A DNA stretch of 64,000 nucleotides, from assembly GCA_029556615.1 (NCBI GenBank), contig JAKQDD010000033.1:1-64000 (forward strand), in the 5' to 3' direction. Position numbers and translations under genes: made by a program. This DNA comes from Verrucomicrobiota bacterium (GTDB lineage Bacteria > Verrucomicrobiota > Verrucomicrobiia > Limisphaerales > J093). Under the pieces are notes generated by a model. It had not been told where the DNA came from. It ran no database searches and saw only the letters and a list, made by a program, of their open reading frames with translations. Positions 46,178 to 55,749 of this stretch are shown here, one piece after another (the stretch's first letter is position 1; every line of letters starts with the position of its first letter).

Positions 46178-47130
46178 ACCTCGACACCCTCAAAGGCATC
46201 GCGCTCCTGAAGGCGATGGATGACGAGGCGCTTGGCCGCCTGGCCGCGGTGCTCGAACCGCGCTCATTCGCCGCCCGGCAGGCGGTTTTTCAAGAAGGCG
46301 ACCCCGGCGACGGCATGTACTTCATCGTGTCGGGCGCGGTGCGGATCGAGAAATGCACCGGCACGGGCGCCGGCGCCGTCAAGACTCTCGCGGTTCTCGA
46401 GCCGGGCGATTACTTCGGCGAGATGGCCCTCTTTGACCAGCAACCGCGCTCCGCGTCGGCGGTGGCTGCCGGCGCCACCGAAACGCTGCGACTGTCCACG
46501 GCGTCGTTTGGCGAGTTGCATGGCAGTGCGGGACATGCCGGCCTCAGCGTGCTCTTTGCCATGATCCGGACCGCCGGCGACCGCATTCGCCGTCTGAACG
46601 CCCAGGTGGTCGTGTACGACGAAATCGGCAAGGCGATCGGCGAATCCAAGACGCTTGACCAACTGCTCGAGGTGGTGCTGCGTCAGCTCGGCCAGGCCAC
46701 GCTGGCGGACTGGGGCCTGGTTGTGCTGCGCTCGCAGTTTTCGGAGCGCCTCGAACTGCGCGGCACCTTGAACCTCGCCCTCGCGCCGGCGCAGAAGGAC
46801 GACGTCGCCCTCGGCAGGGGTTTCCTGGCGCCGGCGCTGCGCGAAAACGAGGGCCGGCTCCTGCGGGACTTCGAGGCCGATGAACCCTTCAAATCGTGCG
46901 CCCGGCTGGGTTTTGAGAGCGCGACGATGCTTCTCATGCCGGTCGCTGTCCAAGACCAGGTGCTTGGGTTGATTGTACTGGGCGCGCGGGAGGCGGACCA
47001 GTTCGACCTGAACGATCTGAATCTTGCCCGGGGCGTTGCCCGCCAGGCGGCACAGGCGATCGTGAACGCCCGCCATCGCGAGGAAGAGCAGGCCCGCGCG
47101 CTCCACGGCCGTCAGTTTGTGCGGTTTTAG
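46174..47130 (+). CDS. Cyclic-nucleotide-binding domain plus GAF domain protein
   Basis: VFQEGDPGDGMYFIVSGAVRIEK...LEPGDYFGEMALFDQQPRSASAVA; ATGA overlap with upstream pilT-family gene. Confidence 0.85.
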   Translation: MNLDTLKGIALLKAMDDEALGRLAAVLEPRSFAARQAVFQEGDPGDGMYFIVSGAVRIEKCTGTGAGAVKTLAVLEPGDYFGEMALFDQQPRSASAVAAGATETLRLSTASFGELHGSAGHAGLSVLFAMIRTAGDRIRRLNAQVVVYDEIGKAIGESKTLDQLLEVVLRQLGQATLADWGLVVLRSQFSERLELRGTLNLALAPAQKDDVALGRGFLAPALRENEGRLLRDFEADEPFKSCARLGFESATMLLMPVAVQDQVLGLIVLGAREADQFDLNDLNLARGVARQAAQAIVNARHREEEQARALHGRQFVRF

Positions 47131-47160
47131 GGTCTGTGCAAAAACTGCTTCCGCTTTTCG

Positions 47161-47338
47161 CCTTGACCGCTTCAATGGAGAAGCGGTTGGTCCCGCCCCC
47201 TGCGCTGAACGGCAGTTCGATCACGGCTTCCTGACCGCCCTTCACATTGAAGGTCGTGCAACGCTGGTCCCCGGCCCGGACGGCGTATTCCCCCGCGCGC
47301 AACCCGGACAGGTGCATGACGGAAGCGAATGACCACAT
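47161..47338 (-). pseudogene. C-terminal fragment of a glycosidase-associated beta domain
   Basis: SGLRAGEYAVRAGDQRCTTFNVKGGQEAVIELPFSAGG; upstream continuation shifted in frame. Confidence 0.4.
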
Positions 47339-47427
47339 CCCCAGACCGTCCGCCGGGTTGGATGTATTCCGTGCCGAACGAATCGCGGCCGGACTTCAGG
47401 CTGACGATGGCTCCGGAGCCGAACCGT

Positions 47428-49965
47428 TCATTCTTTCCAAGCCAGAATCTCCGTCACGCCGCTGCGCGCCTTGTCTTGGTGAGCAAACACCACTCGGAAC
47501 TTCGTCGTGGTTACCTTGGGAAAACAAACTGCGTTCACCGCGCTGCCGGCCGGCTTCGCCGGAGACTTGGTTTGATCCCGCACGTCCTTCCATTCGAGGC
47601 CAGTCCAGGATTGCACGGTGTAGGAAGCCGGCGGTTGCACGCCGCCGTGATCATCGTAGAGACAAAGCTCGATGCGGCCGATTTCCTTGGGCTCGCCGAA
47701 GTCCACCTCCAGCCAGTCGGTCGCGTTGGTGGAGCCGTAGGAAGTCCAGCGGTTCACGGGATTGGGGCGATACACGGTGCGTCCGTCGTTCGCGAGGCGC
47801 GGCACGCCCCCAAAGACATCGTGAAACGACGCGCTCGCCTTGGGAAAGCCCTGGCCGCGCTGATTCAAAGCCAGGTTGCCCGCCGGCGGTGGAGCAACCT
47901 GAAACGCACCGGCCAGTTGGCCCCACGCCTCCAACTCGGTCAGCCCGGTGCGCCCGCCCTTGCCGTGGGTGAAGACCACGCGAAGCTGCTGCACGCCGAG
48001 GGTGGGAAAGCTCACGACATTGGCGCGGTGACCGGTCGGCTGCGCGGGCGCACGCCTCTGCCCGGGCACGGCGGCCCAAGCCTGGCCGTTCCAATGCTCC
48101 ACCGCGTAGCTCTCCGGCGCGACGACGTTCTCGCCGTCGTCGAGGAAATAGAGCTTCACGTTGTCGAGCGGCCGAGCAACGCCCAAGTCCAATTCCAGCG
48201 AGTCGGTGGCGCGGGGCGAGCCTTCGGTGGTCCAGCGATTGGGCGGGTGGAGATGATACCAGTAATTGCCGTCGTTGAGCCGCGCCAACGGGGTCCGCTC
48301 GTTGGTAAAGGAAGCCTTGACCTGCGGAAAGTGGTCCCCGTCGTTGTTCACGAGGTAGTTCACCTCGGGTTTGCGCACCGGAGCCGGGGCGCCGACAGGC
48401 AGCTTGGCAGTCAGCACACCCAGCGTGGCCGAGGACGCCACGTGCTTGCCATCCACCAGCAGGCGAAGTCCCTTCCCCAGGCCGTAACGCGTGCCGTCCT
48501 TGTCCCACACCACGCTGACGCGGCGACCGTGGTAGGGAAGATCATCAAGCGCGAACCACGGCCAGTCCGTCGGCGCCAGCGGGTCCACTTCGAGAACATC
48601 ATCCGCGCGCGGCTTCACGCCGATCAGGCCCGTGATGATGAGGTCGTTGAAGCCGCTGTGGAAATAGTGCTCGCTGTGATTGTAGCCGTCATGCCCTTCC
48701 CAGGAGCCGGTGTCCGGATGCGCGGCCTCGGCAATGTAGGGCTTGCCTTGTTTGCGGTGCGTCAGCGCATAGAGGCGCAGGAGCCGATAGTAGTCGGCGC
48801 GAGAGATCACGCCCTGGCGATAGTTCTGGAGCACGTTCGCCAGCGCCTTGAGCGTCTGCGTGGTGGCATAGGGCCACGACTGGCCGCTCCACCAGCAGCA
48901 GGATTTCATAAGCAGGAACATCGGATCGTGGCGGCCGACGAAGCTCGGGCCGAAGGGCGCGAGGAAGTAGTTCGTGTCCATGAGGAATTTCCACGCCGCC
49001 TCGTAGCCCGGATCGGGCAGGTTGAACTGCCACGGCACGTAGCCGATCAACTCGCGCCCCTCCGGGCTGCCGGCGAAGGGACCATCTTCGTAAATCAGCG
49101 TCCCAGCCTTGATCGGTTTGCCGGGGTAATCCTTCTCGTTCGACTCGTTGTTCTTGAACCGGATGAGGAAGAACTCGCGCTCGGGATCCCAGAGCATGGC
49201 CTGCAACGTCGCCTTCAAAGCGTCCGCCTTGGCGCGGTATTTCTCGGCGTTGGCCTTGTCGCCGGCGAGATCGGCGATGCGCGTGATGGCCTGGGCGTCG
49301 GCCCACATGTAAGCGTTGAAGGAGGGCCGGTAGCTGGGCGCGCCGCGGAGGATGTCGCGCGTCTGCCGGCTGGCGATGTTGAATTCCATGCCGTCGTCGT
49401 GGCCGATTTGCCAGAACATGCCCATCTCGGGAACGAACATCCGCTGCTCCCAGCCTTCGAAGTTCTTGATGAGATCAGCGAGCAGGTCCTTGGTGAACGC
49501 CTCGTCGGGATGGGCCAGATGGACGGCCCACACAGAATCCGCCAGCCAGGTGCTGTAGTTGCGCGGCTGCGCCCCGGGCGTGCGCAGCCAGTAACGGCTG
49601 TAGTCGCGGGCGTAGCGTGGATCGCGCAGCCAGCGCACCTCGTAAAGCTGATGCCCCGCCGGACAGCTGATCGCGCCGTACGCGCCGGACCAGAACGGTC
49701 GGTCGATGAACTCGGTGTACGAATAGCCGCTGGTCGGCGAGCCGTAAGTCAGATGCTTGGTCGTCAGTTCCCAGCGGTAGTAGTAGGTGGTGGTGATCTC
49801 CGTGTCCGGGCATTCGAAGAACGGAATGTTGGCCTTGTACCAATCCCAGTCCCGATTATCCCAGAAGGTCTGGACGTCAAGCTGGGCCTGCTTGTCGAGC
49901 AGGGCGGCGCTCGCAGGGGCGAGAGAGGCCGACAGGGCGAGAAGTGAGACAAGCAGGCGTTTCAT
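47428..49965 (-). CDS. Six-hairpin glycosidase-like enzyme with two discoidin-like (F5/8 C) domains
   Basis: Signal peptide; MWADAQAITRIADLAGD, WPYATTQTLKALANVL; two RWTxxGSxxATDWLEVDFG..-type repeats. Confidence 0.75.
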   Translation of the reverse strand: MKRLLVSLLALSASLAPASAALLDKQAQLDVQTFWDNRDWDWYKANIPFFECPDTEITTTYYYRWELTTKHLTYGSPTSGYSYTEFIDRPFWSGAYGAISCPAGHQLYEVRWLRDPRYARDYSRYWLRTPGAQPRNYSTWLADSVWAVHLAHPDEAFTKDLLADLIKNFEGWEQRMFVPEMGMFWQIGHDDGMEFNIASRQTRDILRGAPSYRPSFNAYMWADAQAITRIADLAGDKANAEKYRAKADALKATLQAMLWDPEREFFLIRFKNNESNEKDYPGKPIKAGTLIYEDGPFAGSPEGRELIGYVPWQFNLPDPGYEAAWKFLMDTNYFLAPFGPSFVGRHDPMFLLMKSCCWWSGQSWPYATTQTLKALANVLQNYRQGVISRADYYRLLRLYALTHRKQGKPYIAEAAHPDTGSWEGHDGYNHSEHYFHSGFNDLIITGLIGVKPRADDVLEVDPLAPTDWPWFALDDLPYHGRRVSVVWDKDGTRYGLGKGLRLLVDGKHVASSATLGVLTAKLPVGAPAPVRKPEVNYLVNNDGDHFPQVKASFTNERTPLARLNDGNYWYHLHPPNRWTTEGSPRATDSLELDLGVARPLDNVKLYFLDDGENVVAPESYAVEHWNGQAWAAVPGQRRAPAQPTGHRANVVSFPTLGVQQLRVVFTHGKGGRTGLTELEAWGQLAGAFQVAPPPAGNLALNQRGQGFPKASASFHDVFGGVPRLANDGRTVYRPNPVNRWTSYGSTNATDWLEVDFGEPKEIGRIELCLYDDHGGVQPPASYTVQSWTGLEWKDVRDQTKSPAKPAGSAVNAVCFPKVTTTKFRVVFAHQDKARSGVTEILAWKE

Positions 49966-50250
49966 TTTCGGGTAGTGAGTTTCAAGCCACTGAACGTGAT
50001 GAAGCTGCTGTCGCCGCCGTAGCTGGCGTGGCAGAGGCCAACTTGCAGCGGGAGACCGGCCATGCCCTTGCGGTCGACCGGTGAGCCGGACATGTCCTGC
50101 CAATGCTCGCCGTCCGCGCTCGTGCGGAAGTCGAGCAATCCGTCTTGCGTCCGACGGCTGAGGTGGACCCATTCCTTGGACCGCGGAACGGGGAAAGTGA
50201 AACTGTTGCTTTCGCGTTCTGCTCGAGGTTGTTGTGGTGGTGGTTGATCT
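49962..50250 (-). pseudogene. C-terminal fragment of a DUF1349/LamG-like protein
   Basis: FTFPVPRSKEWVHLSRRTQDGLLDFRTSADGEHWQDMSGSPV...VGLCHASYGGDSSFITFSGLKL; ATGA overlap with downstream gene. Confidence 0.45.
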
Positions 50251-50439
50251 CCCTTCGCAGTTCCATTGCGAAGGCAAGTGTCCCGCTCAAGGCCGGCGCC
50301 GTCAAGCCAAGGGCAGGAGGTCCGGGGCAGGAGGGAGGCCGTGGCGCATTGAGGTTGCGCACGCAGGATATCCTGTGCCGGATTGGAGGCCTCGATGTCG
50401 GCGGGGAGCAGTGCTCCTCGATGATCCGGATCGGCGCGG

Positions 50440-50580
50440 CACACTGCGTGCCGTGGCCGGTGGCGGAGTTGGCAGAGCGTTTCGCGCAGAGGCTGGCCGA
50501 TCATCCGGAGCGCCGGCGCCATCGGCGCTGCGACGCTCAAAAGCAATTTGTAAACTATTCAGATGCGACCCCAGTGCCTG
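50440..50580 (+). repeat. Degenerate direct repeat, copy 1
   Basis: CACxCTGCGTGC.GTGGCCGGTGGCG.AGTxGGC.GAGCGTTTCGCGC...GATGCGACCCCA..GCC shared with 51077-51215. Confidence 0.55.
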
Positions 50581-51076
50581 CCCCATGGCCTTCCCTGCTG
50601 TCGGCGGACGACAGACGCCCGCCGTCGCGGGCAGCCGCTTCCCAAGCCTTCGACTCGGCGGCGCGCAACTGGCGCAGGTACTCCCGATTGGCCGGCGTTA
50701 CCGGAATCCGCAGTGACGCCTGGGGCCGGAGGGGCCCTGGCGGTGGCTGGTTCCGTTCCCATACAACCCGGACGATGGACCGGCTCACATTCGACTTGGT
50801 GGACGGGACTGCCGTGTTCATAAACTCGCCTCGCTTTGTCTCGACACCGGCCGCACTGCAACCGGGCAGCAACGGATTTCGCATTGATCAGGTCGAGCAT
50901 GCTGCATACGTGAATAGGACACTCGATGCCCGGATTTCTTAGTCGATGCGCACTCGTTACCCCTCAGCGCAGAAGTGAACGACAAGGTATCTTCCACGCA
51001 GAACGACCTGAACCGGCACGCCCTGACCGCCCTCTTGACCCCATCCCGTTCGCGCCCTTGGCCCCTCGACCCGATC

Positions 51077-51215
51077 CACTCTGCGTGCGGTGGCCGGTGG
51101 CGCAGTCGGCGGAGCGTTTCGCGCGGAGGCCGCCCGATCACCCGGCGCGCCGGCGCCACGTTGCGTTGCTCAAAAGCGACTGGTCAACGATTTCGATGCG
51201 ACCCCATTGCCTTGC
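51077..51215 (+). repeat. Degenerate direct repeat, copy 2
   Basis: See copy 1 at 50440; encoded peptides WPVAELAERFAQRLADHPERRRH vs WPVAQSAERFARRPPDHPARRRH. Confidence 0.55.
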
Positions 51216-51229
51216 CATCTTGAAGGCCC

Positions 51230-52981
51230 CTAATGCCGCTGGGTCGTATTCGCCAGTGCTTCTCCGTAGTTCTTGATCGCCGCCGGCTCGCCAAACCGCT
51301 TCAAATAGTCCGCATCAATCCAGACCGCGAAGGTCGTCATGTGTCGGATCCCCATTTCAGTGTAGGTCTCGGCATCGTCTGCCAGAACGCGCTCGTCCCA
51401 TGGCAATTCAACCGCCGGGCGCTTCCATTGAGAAAAGCGCGAGACGTCCAGCCAGTATTCCAGCACCTGCGCTGTGGCCCTCGGAAACACCGCCAGGTTC
51501 GCGCTCAAGGCAGACAGCGCGTCCTTTGCTTCCGGCCCCGTTTGCCGGGCGTAGGGCACGTCGTATCGGCGGTGAATCGGCGCAAACTCCAGGAACACCC
51601 CTGGCGCGGGCTTCACGTTCGAGGGCGGCGTGAGCGTGTTGGCGTAAGCCAGATGCGCCAGCGCTGCGCCCGGGTCGAGCTTCCGCAGTTCCCCGGCAAT
51701 CCGATTCTCCAGCAGCAATGCCTGCTCGGAGTCGGAAAACCCACCACAACGGGGACAGCGGCACCATGGCAACCCATCATCGCCCCAAAAGAAGTAACGG
51801 TTTGTGGTCGGCCGTAGACGACGCGCCAGCCGCAGCGCATTCGCGGCCACGATCTCGAGCGCGAGCTCGGAGCTCACACAGAGGTTCGCGTCCGGCGTCC
51901 GCTTCCCCTGCTCGTCCATCCGAAACCACTCAGGGTGCCGGCCAAACAAATGACGCGGAAGCAAGTCTCGCATGGCGTGCAGCTCGTATTCCACATGCAG
52001 ACCGAGCCGCGCGCACTCGTCCAAGAACTCCTGCCCGCGCGCCGACTCGATGAAGCTGGCCACAGTCTCCGTCGACGTGCCGTGATGCAGCGCAATGGTC
52101 GTCAGCCCAGCCCGGGCCGCACGCGCCGGCCAATCCGCATCCGGCACATCCTCCGGCACCAGCACAACACCGCGCGTCCGGAATGCCTCCGGGCCCGCCG
52201 GCTCCGCGTCCGGCAGAGGCCAATCGGCAAACGCCGAGGGAACGTGAAAATCCGGCGTGACCGTGTCCGGCTTCACTCGGCTCATCCAGTTCTCGTCGGC
52301 AGCGCCGAGCACGCCCTTGCGAAACGCGGCTCGAAACAGGCCCACGCGCACGCTTGCTCCCGGTGAAATCCGCCGGCCCAGCAGCTGGCTGAGGCTCTGC
52401 AGCGGAATGGCAGCCTCGACCGTATATCCGCGCGTACCGATTCTCCCGGCGGTGCGAAGCCCCGGACAATTCCAGCTACTGTCAAATTGCCGATAAGAGC
52501 TGGCAGCGTAGTCGTGCACCCGGCCAAGAGGATCGATCTCGACGCAGAAATAGCGGTCCAGAGCAGCGTCCCGAGCAAAGAAGATCTCCACCCGGTCTTC
52601 CTGGTCGACACTCGATTCTCCGGCAAATTCTTCCGCCAGCACGATATCCGCATCCTCCACCTCGAACGCAAACCAAAGCCGCTCGCTGTCGACAAGGGCC
52701 CGGAACTGAGTCGCCGGCGGCGTCCGTTTCGACCACGGGCACACGAACCCGGTCAGCTTCTCTGCCTTGCTCCACGCGGGCTCGAGCAACTGCCCGTCAA
52801 CCTGGATCGGCAGCAGTGCGGGGGTGCGTGAGACCTCCGCCGGGCCGGGGGCTGGGGCAGAGGCAACCGCTGGCTGCCTCGCGCTGCCGGCCGCGGCGTC
52901 CAAGCCGAAATGCACCCCCCCGAGAACCAGCCAGACCCCCACACCCCAACCGAACCGGATGATCCTTCGTTTTGTTCGCAT
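51230..52981 (-). CDS. CBM9-like plus DUF4838-like secreted protein
   Basis: VDGQLLEPAWSKAEKLTGFV...DRVEIFFA (CBM9-like); RYFFWGDDGLPWCRCPRCGGFSDSEQAL (DUF4838-like). Confidence 0.7.
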   Translation of the reverse strand: MRTKRRIIRFGWGVGVWLVLGGVHFGLDAAAGSARQPAVASAPAPGPAEVSRTPALLPIQVDGQLLEPAWSKAEKLTGFVCPWSKRTPPATQFRALVDSERLWFAFEVEDADIVLAEEFAGESSVDQEDRVEIFFARDAALDRYFCVEIDPLGRVHDYAASSYRQFDSSWNCPGLRTAGRIGTRGYTVEAAIPLQSLSQLLGRRISPGASVRVGLFRAAFRKGVLGAADENWMSRVKPDTVTPDFHVPSAFADWPLPDAEPAGPEAFRTRGVVLVPEDVPDADWPARAARAGLTTIALHHGTSTETVASFIESARGQEFLDECARLGLHVEYELHAMRDLLPRHLFGRHPEWFRMDEQGKRTPDANLCVSSELALEIVAANALRLARRLRPTTNRYFFWGDDGLPWCRCPRCGGFSDSEQALLLENRIAGELRKLDPGAALAHLAYANTLTPPSNVKPAPGVFLEFAPIHRRYDVPYARQTGPEAKDALSALSANLAVFPRATAQVLEYWLDVSRFSQWKRPAVELPWDERVLADDAETYTEMGIRHMTTFAVWIDADYLKRFGEPAAIKNYGEALANTTQRH

Positions 52982-52990
52982 AGAGCCCAA

Positions 52991-53169
52991 TAGAGTCCTC
53001 GACTTGTGGAATATGGGGTCAACAGGGCAAGTTTGGCCCCTGCGGTTCCAGGCCATCCCTCCTTCCGTCGAGGACTCTACATTAGCGAGGCGCGGAAGAG
53101 AGGGTCCGGAAAGGCAGGGAGGCTTCATGGGATCGCGGACTTCGTTAGGTCTGAGGCGGCGCCTCGCTA
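52991..53169. repeat. Bipartite inverted-repeat element, copy B (inverted relative to copy A)
   Basis: TAGAGTCCTCG 52991-53001 / CGAGGACTCTA 53069-53079; TAGCGAGGCGC 53083-53093 / GCGCCTCGCTA 53159-53169; unit lengths identical to copy A. Confidence 0.88.
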
Positions 53170-53352
53170 GGAGGTCTCACGGCGTGTCATATCGAATCGC
53201 ATGTCCCGTCGTCAATCGGTAATCAAGACTGCCTCCAGGCCGGCCCGCACCTGGCCGTGCTCGTCGAACTGCCAGCGCGGACACCGGGCCGCTTGCAGCC
53301 GTGCCTTCCGCCATGCCGCCAACCGGCCGGAAGCCGGCTGTTTGTGTGCGTA

Positions 53353-53410
53353 GACTACGAATTCTCCGCTCCAGGCTTCTCAAGATGGCAGCCCTGGAAT
53401 ACCCTTCGCG
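53353..53410 (+). repeat. 58-bp repeat, copy 2 (copy 1 at 11225-11282)
   Basis: Same sequence block on the same strand. Confidence 0.85.
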
Positions 53411-53411
53411 C

Positions 53412-53657
53412 ATGGACCGCTTTGAGAGAATTGCCACGCTCGATGACGAAGTCCAGGCAGAGGCCCTCGATGCCCTGCTCTCGGGCCAGAACATTCCCCA
53501 TGTCATGGCTTGCTACCACGACACCGCGTTGGATGGGATCTTCCAGGGATCACGAGGCTGGGGGCATGTTGAAGCACCCGCGGCCTTCAAGGCCCAGATC
53601 CTGGCGATCTTGGCGGACCTCAAGAACACACCATCCCCTTCCCCGCCTGATGAGTGA
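53412..53657 (+). CDS. Small DUF2007-like putative signal-transducing protein
   Basis: MDRFERIATLDDEVQAEALDALLSGQNIPHVMACYHDTALDGIFQ. Confidence 0.55.
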   Translation: MDRFERIATLDDEVQAEALDALLSGQNIPHVMACYHDTALDGIFQGSRGWGHVEAPAAFKAQILAILADLKNTPSPSPPDE

Positions 53658-53715
53658 CCACCCGGGTTTCCTCACGCCGTCGACACGGCGTGAGTTCAAC
53701 AGCAGGCTGTCGCCC
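53650..53715 (+). pseudogene. Tat signal peptide fragment (MSDHPGFLTPSTRREFNSRLSP)
   Basis: Matches MNDRPYSLTLSTRREFIRRLSL at 11288; no enzyme body follows. Confidence 0.5.
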
Positions 53716-53849
53716 TTGCCGCGATGTCCACAGACAGTCGGTTCTGCGGGTGCGCGGATTCCGGTTCAGCCGTCGCCTGGATCGGCAGGGGCGAAAGGTC
53801 GTGTCCTCCGCTCCCGCGGAGACGGCCCCTGCAACCAAGCCCAAGCAGG

Positions 53850-54106
53850 CCACGCGCCAGCCAGACAACGTCTACGTCCCCACCCCGCAGTTCATCGTCG
53901 ACACAATGCTCGAGATGGCCGAAGTGAAGAGAGGCAACGTGGTTTAGGACTTGAGATGCGGCGACGGTCGGATCGTCGTCACCGCCGCCAAGAAGTGCGG
54001 CGTGAAGACAGTCGGCTTCGACATCAACCCCGAGCGAGTCAGCGAGTCGATCGCCAACGTCAAGTCCAACCGGGTCGAACACCTCGTCTCTGTGTCTCTG
54101 TGTTGA
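53850..54106 (+). pseudogene. SAM-dependent methyltransferase fragment with in-frame TAG
   Basis: DNVYVPTPQFIVDTMLEMAEVKRGNVV*DLRCGDGRIVVTAAKKCGVKTVGFDINPERVSESIANVKSN; TAG at 53945-53947. Confidence 0.78.
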
Positions 54107-54482
54107 AGACCCTTCGATGACCGTCGCCGCCGAGCAATTCGTAATGCGCCTTGGCCATCGGCGAGGTCCTTCTCGAAGTCGCTCAGCCGCGTCGGGCACG
54201 AGCAGCCCCGACGTGACGCCGTGGCGCTCGGCGACGCCGCGCTCGGCCTGACCGGCGTCTATTACCCCGAGGGACGTTTCTCCACAGCCCGTATGCTGGC
54301 CGCGTGGAAGTTGACTACGACCCTGGCAGCACCCTGCGCGTCGCAACCGAGCGTGAGATCCGCGTGCGGACAGGAGTCAGCGGCCCCAGAACACCTCAGG
54401 TCAAGCGCCTGAATCCCGAGACCGACGGCCTATAGAAGGGAAAGTGAAGCCCGCAACCCACTAATCCGCGATCTATCATGCC

Positions 54483-55148
54483 ATGAGGAATCTGAGCGCA
54501 ACGGTGTTGGTCGCCGCGGCGATGCTCGCGGGCGGAGGCAGAGCATCGGACCTGAAGGAACCGCGCGTGCGCGATTCAGGCATCACCGTCGCGTGCTACT
54601 ACTTCGGGCAATACCACCCGAACCATCCACGCAACCTCAAGGAGCGAGGAGGTCCGTGGAGCGAGTGGGAACTGATCAAGGCCGCCAAGCCGCGCTTCCC
54701 GGGACACGCGCAGCCGAAGGTCCCGCAGTGGGGCTACGAAGACGAGTCGGATCCGCGCGTCATGGCGAAGAAGATCGACGCAGCGGCGGACCACGGCATC
54801 GATGCGTTCATCTTCGACTGGTACCACTACGAGGACGGGCCGTTTCTCGAGCGCACGGTGAACGAGGGCTTCCTCAAGGCGAAGAACAACGGCCGCATCA
54901 AGTTCGCCTTCATGTGGGCCAACCGCGATTGGATCAAGAACCTGTTCCCCTACTCCAAGGGCGATCCACAGGTGGTCCTCTATCCGGGCAAGGTGAGCCC
55001 GGCGGGCTTTGAGCGCATCGCCGACCATCTGCTTAAGGGCTACTATCCGAACGTCTCGATCCTGATCAATCACAAGAGCGCGACGAATTACGGCATCAAT
55101 TCACTCTGGCGGCGGCAAATCACCGTCAGCACACAGCCGTCCCGGTAA
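54483..55148 (+). CDS. GH99/WbsX-like glycosidase, truncated
   Basis: VACYYFGQYHPNHPRN...GPWSEWELIKAAKPRFPGHAQPKVPQWGYEDESDP...IDAFIFDWYHYEDGPFLE; ends abruptly at 221 aa. Confidence 0.65.
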   Translation: MRNLSATVLVAAAMLAGGGRASDLKEPRVRDSGITVACYYFGQYHPNHPRNLKERGGPWSEWELIKAAKPRFPGHAQPKVPQWGYEDESDPRVMAKKIDAAADHGIDAFIFDWYHYEDGPFLERTVNEGFLKAKNNGRIKFAFMWANRDWIKNLFPYSKGDPQVVLYPGKVSPAGFERIADHLLKGYYPNVSILINHKSATNYGINSLWRRQITVSTQPSR

Positions 55149-55158
55149 GCCAACGACC

Positions 55159-55725
55159 ATGAAGCCCTCCCTGCTACTCTTCACCGCCCTCCTGCTGGCC
55201 GCGGAGCATGCCACAGGTGCTGAAGCCGTCACCACCGCCCCCCAATGGCAGGAGACCGAACTCACCTTCACCAGCACGCGCGACGCGGCCAATCCCCACA
55301 CCGACACCGAAGCCTGGGCCGACTTCACCCACGACGACGGCACGAAGCTGCGGCGGCCGATGTTCTGGGATGGCGGACGCACGTTCCGCGTGCGGTTCGC
55401 TTCGACCAAGTCTTCAGGTACGTGGCGCTGGACCACGTCCGACCGCGATGGCGACCCCGGGTTGCGCGGACGCTCGGGTACTCTCGCGGCCGGCCCCGCC
55501 GCGTCGGAACCTCCTACGATCTTCATGCGCCATGGGTTCTGGAGCATTCCGCCGGGCGGCCGGAATCTGGTTCATGCCGAAGGCCTCGTGGTGGCGGAGG
55601 ACAAACAGCCGACCCAGTTGCACGAAGGCCCGATGGCGGTGCTGGAGCGCATGGCCCTCGGAGACAAAGCCGGTCTGATGGGAGGCATCGCCCTGGCCCG
55701 CCGCGGTGGAATCCAACAAAGCTGA
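55159..55725 (+). CDS. DUF5060-domain protein, truncated
   Basis: WQETELTFTSTRDAANPHTDTEAWADFTHDDGTKLRRPMFWDGGRTFRVRFASTKSSGTWRW. Confidence 0.65.
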   Translation: MKPSLLLFTALLLAAEHATGAEAVTTAPQWQETELTFTSTRDAANPHTDTEAWADFTHDDGTKLRRPMFWDGGRTFRVRFASTKSSGTWRWTTSDRDGDPGLRGRSGTLAAGPAASEPPTIFMRHGFWSIPPGGRNLVHAEGLVVAEDKQPTQLHEGPMAVLERMALGDKAGLMGGIALARRGGIQQS

Positions 55726-55749
55726 CATATACCCAACCCGAGGCACTGC

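Noticed and set aside
54110-54435. Additional gene between the methyltransferase fragment and the GH99-like ORF
   Set aside because: Short peptides such as VEVDYDPGSTLRVATEREIRVRTGVSGPRTPQVKRLNPETDGL look like debris but I cannot assign a family or a start.
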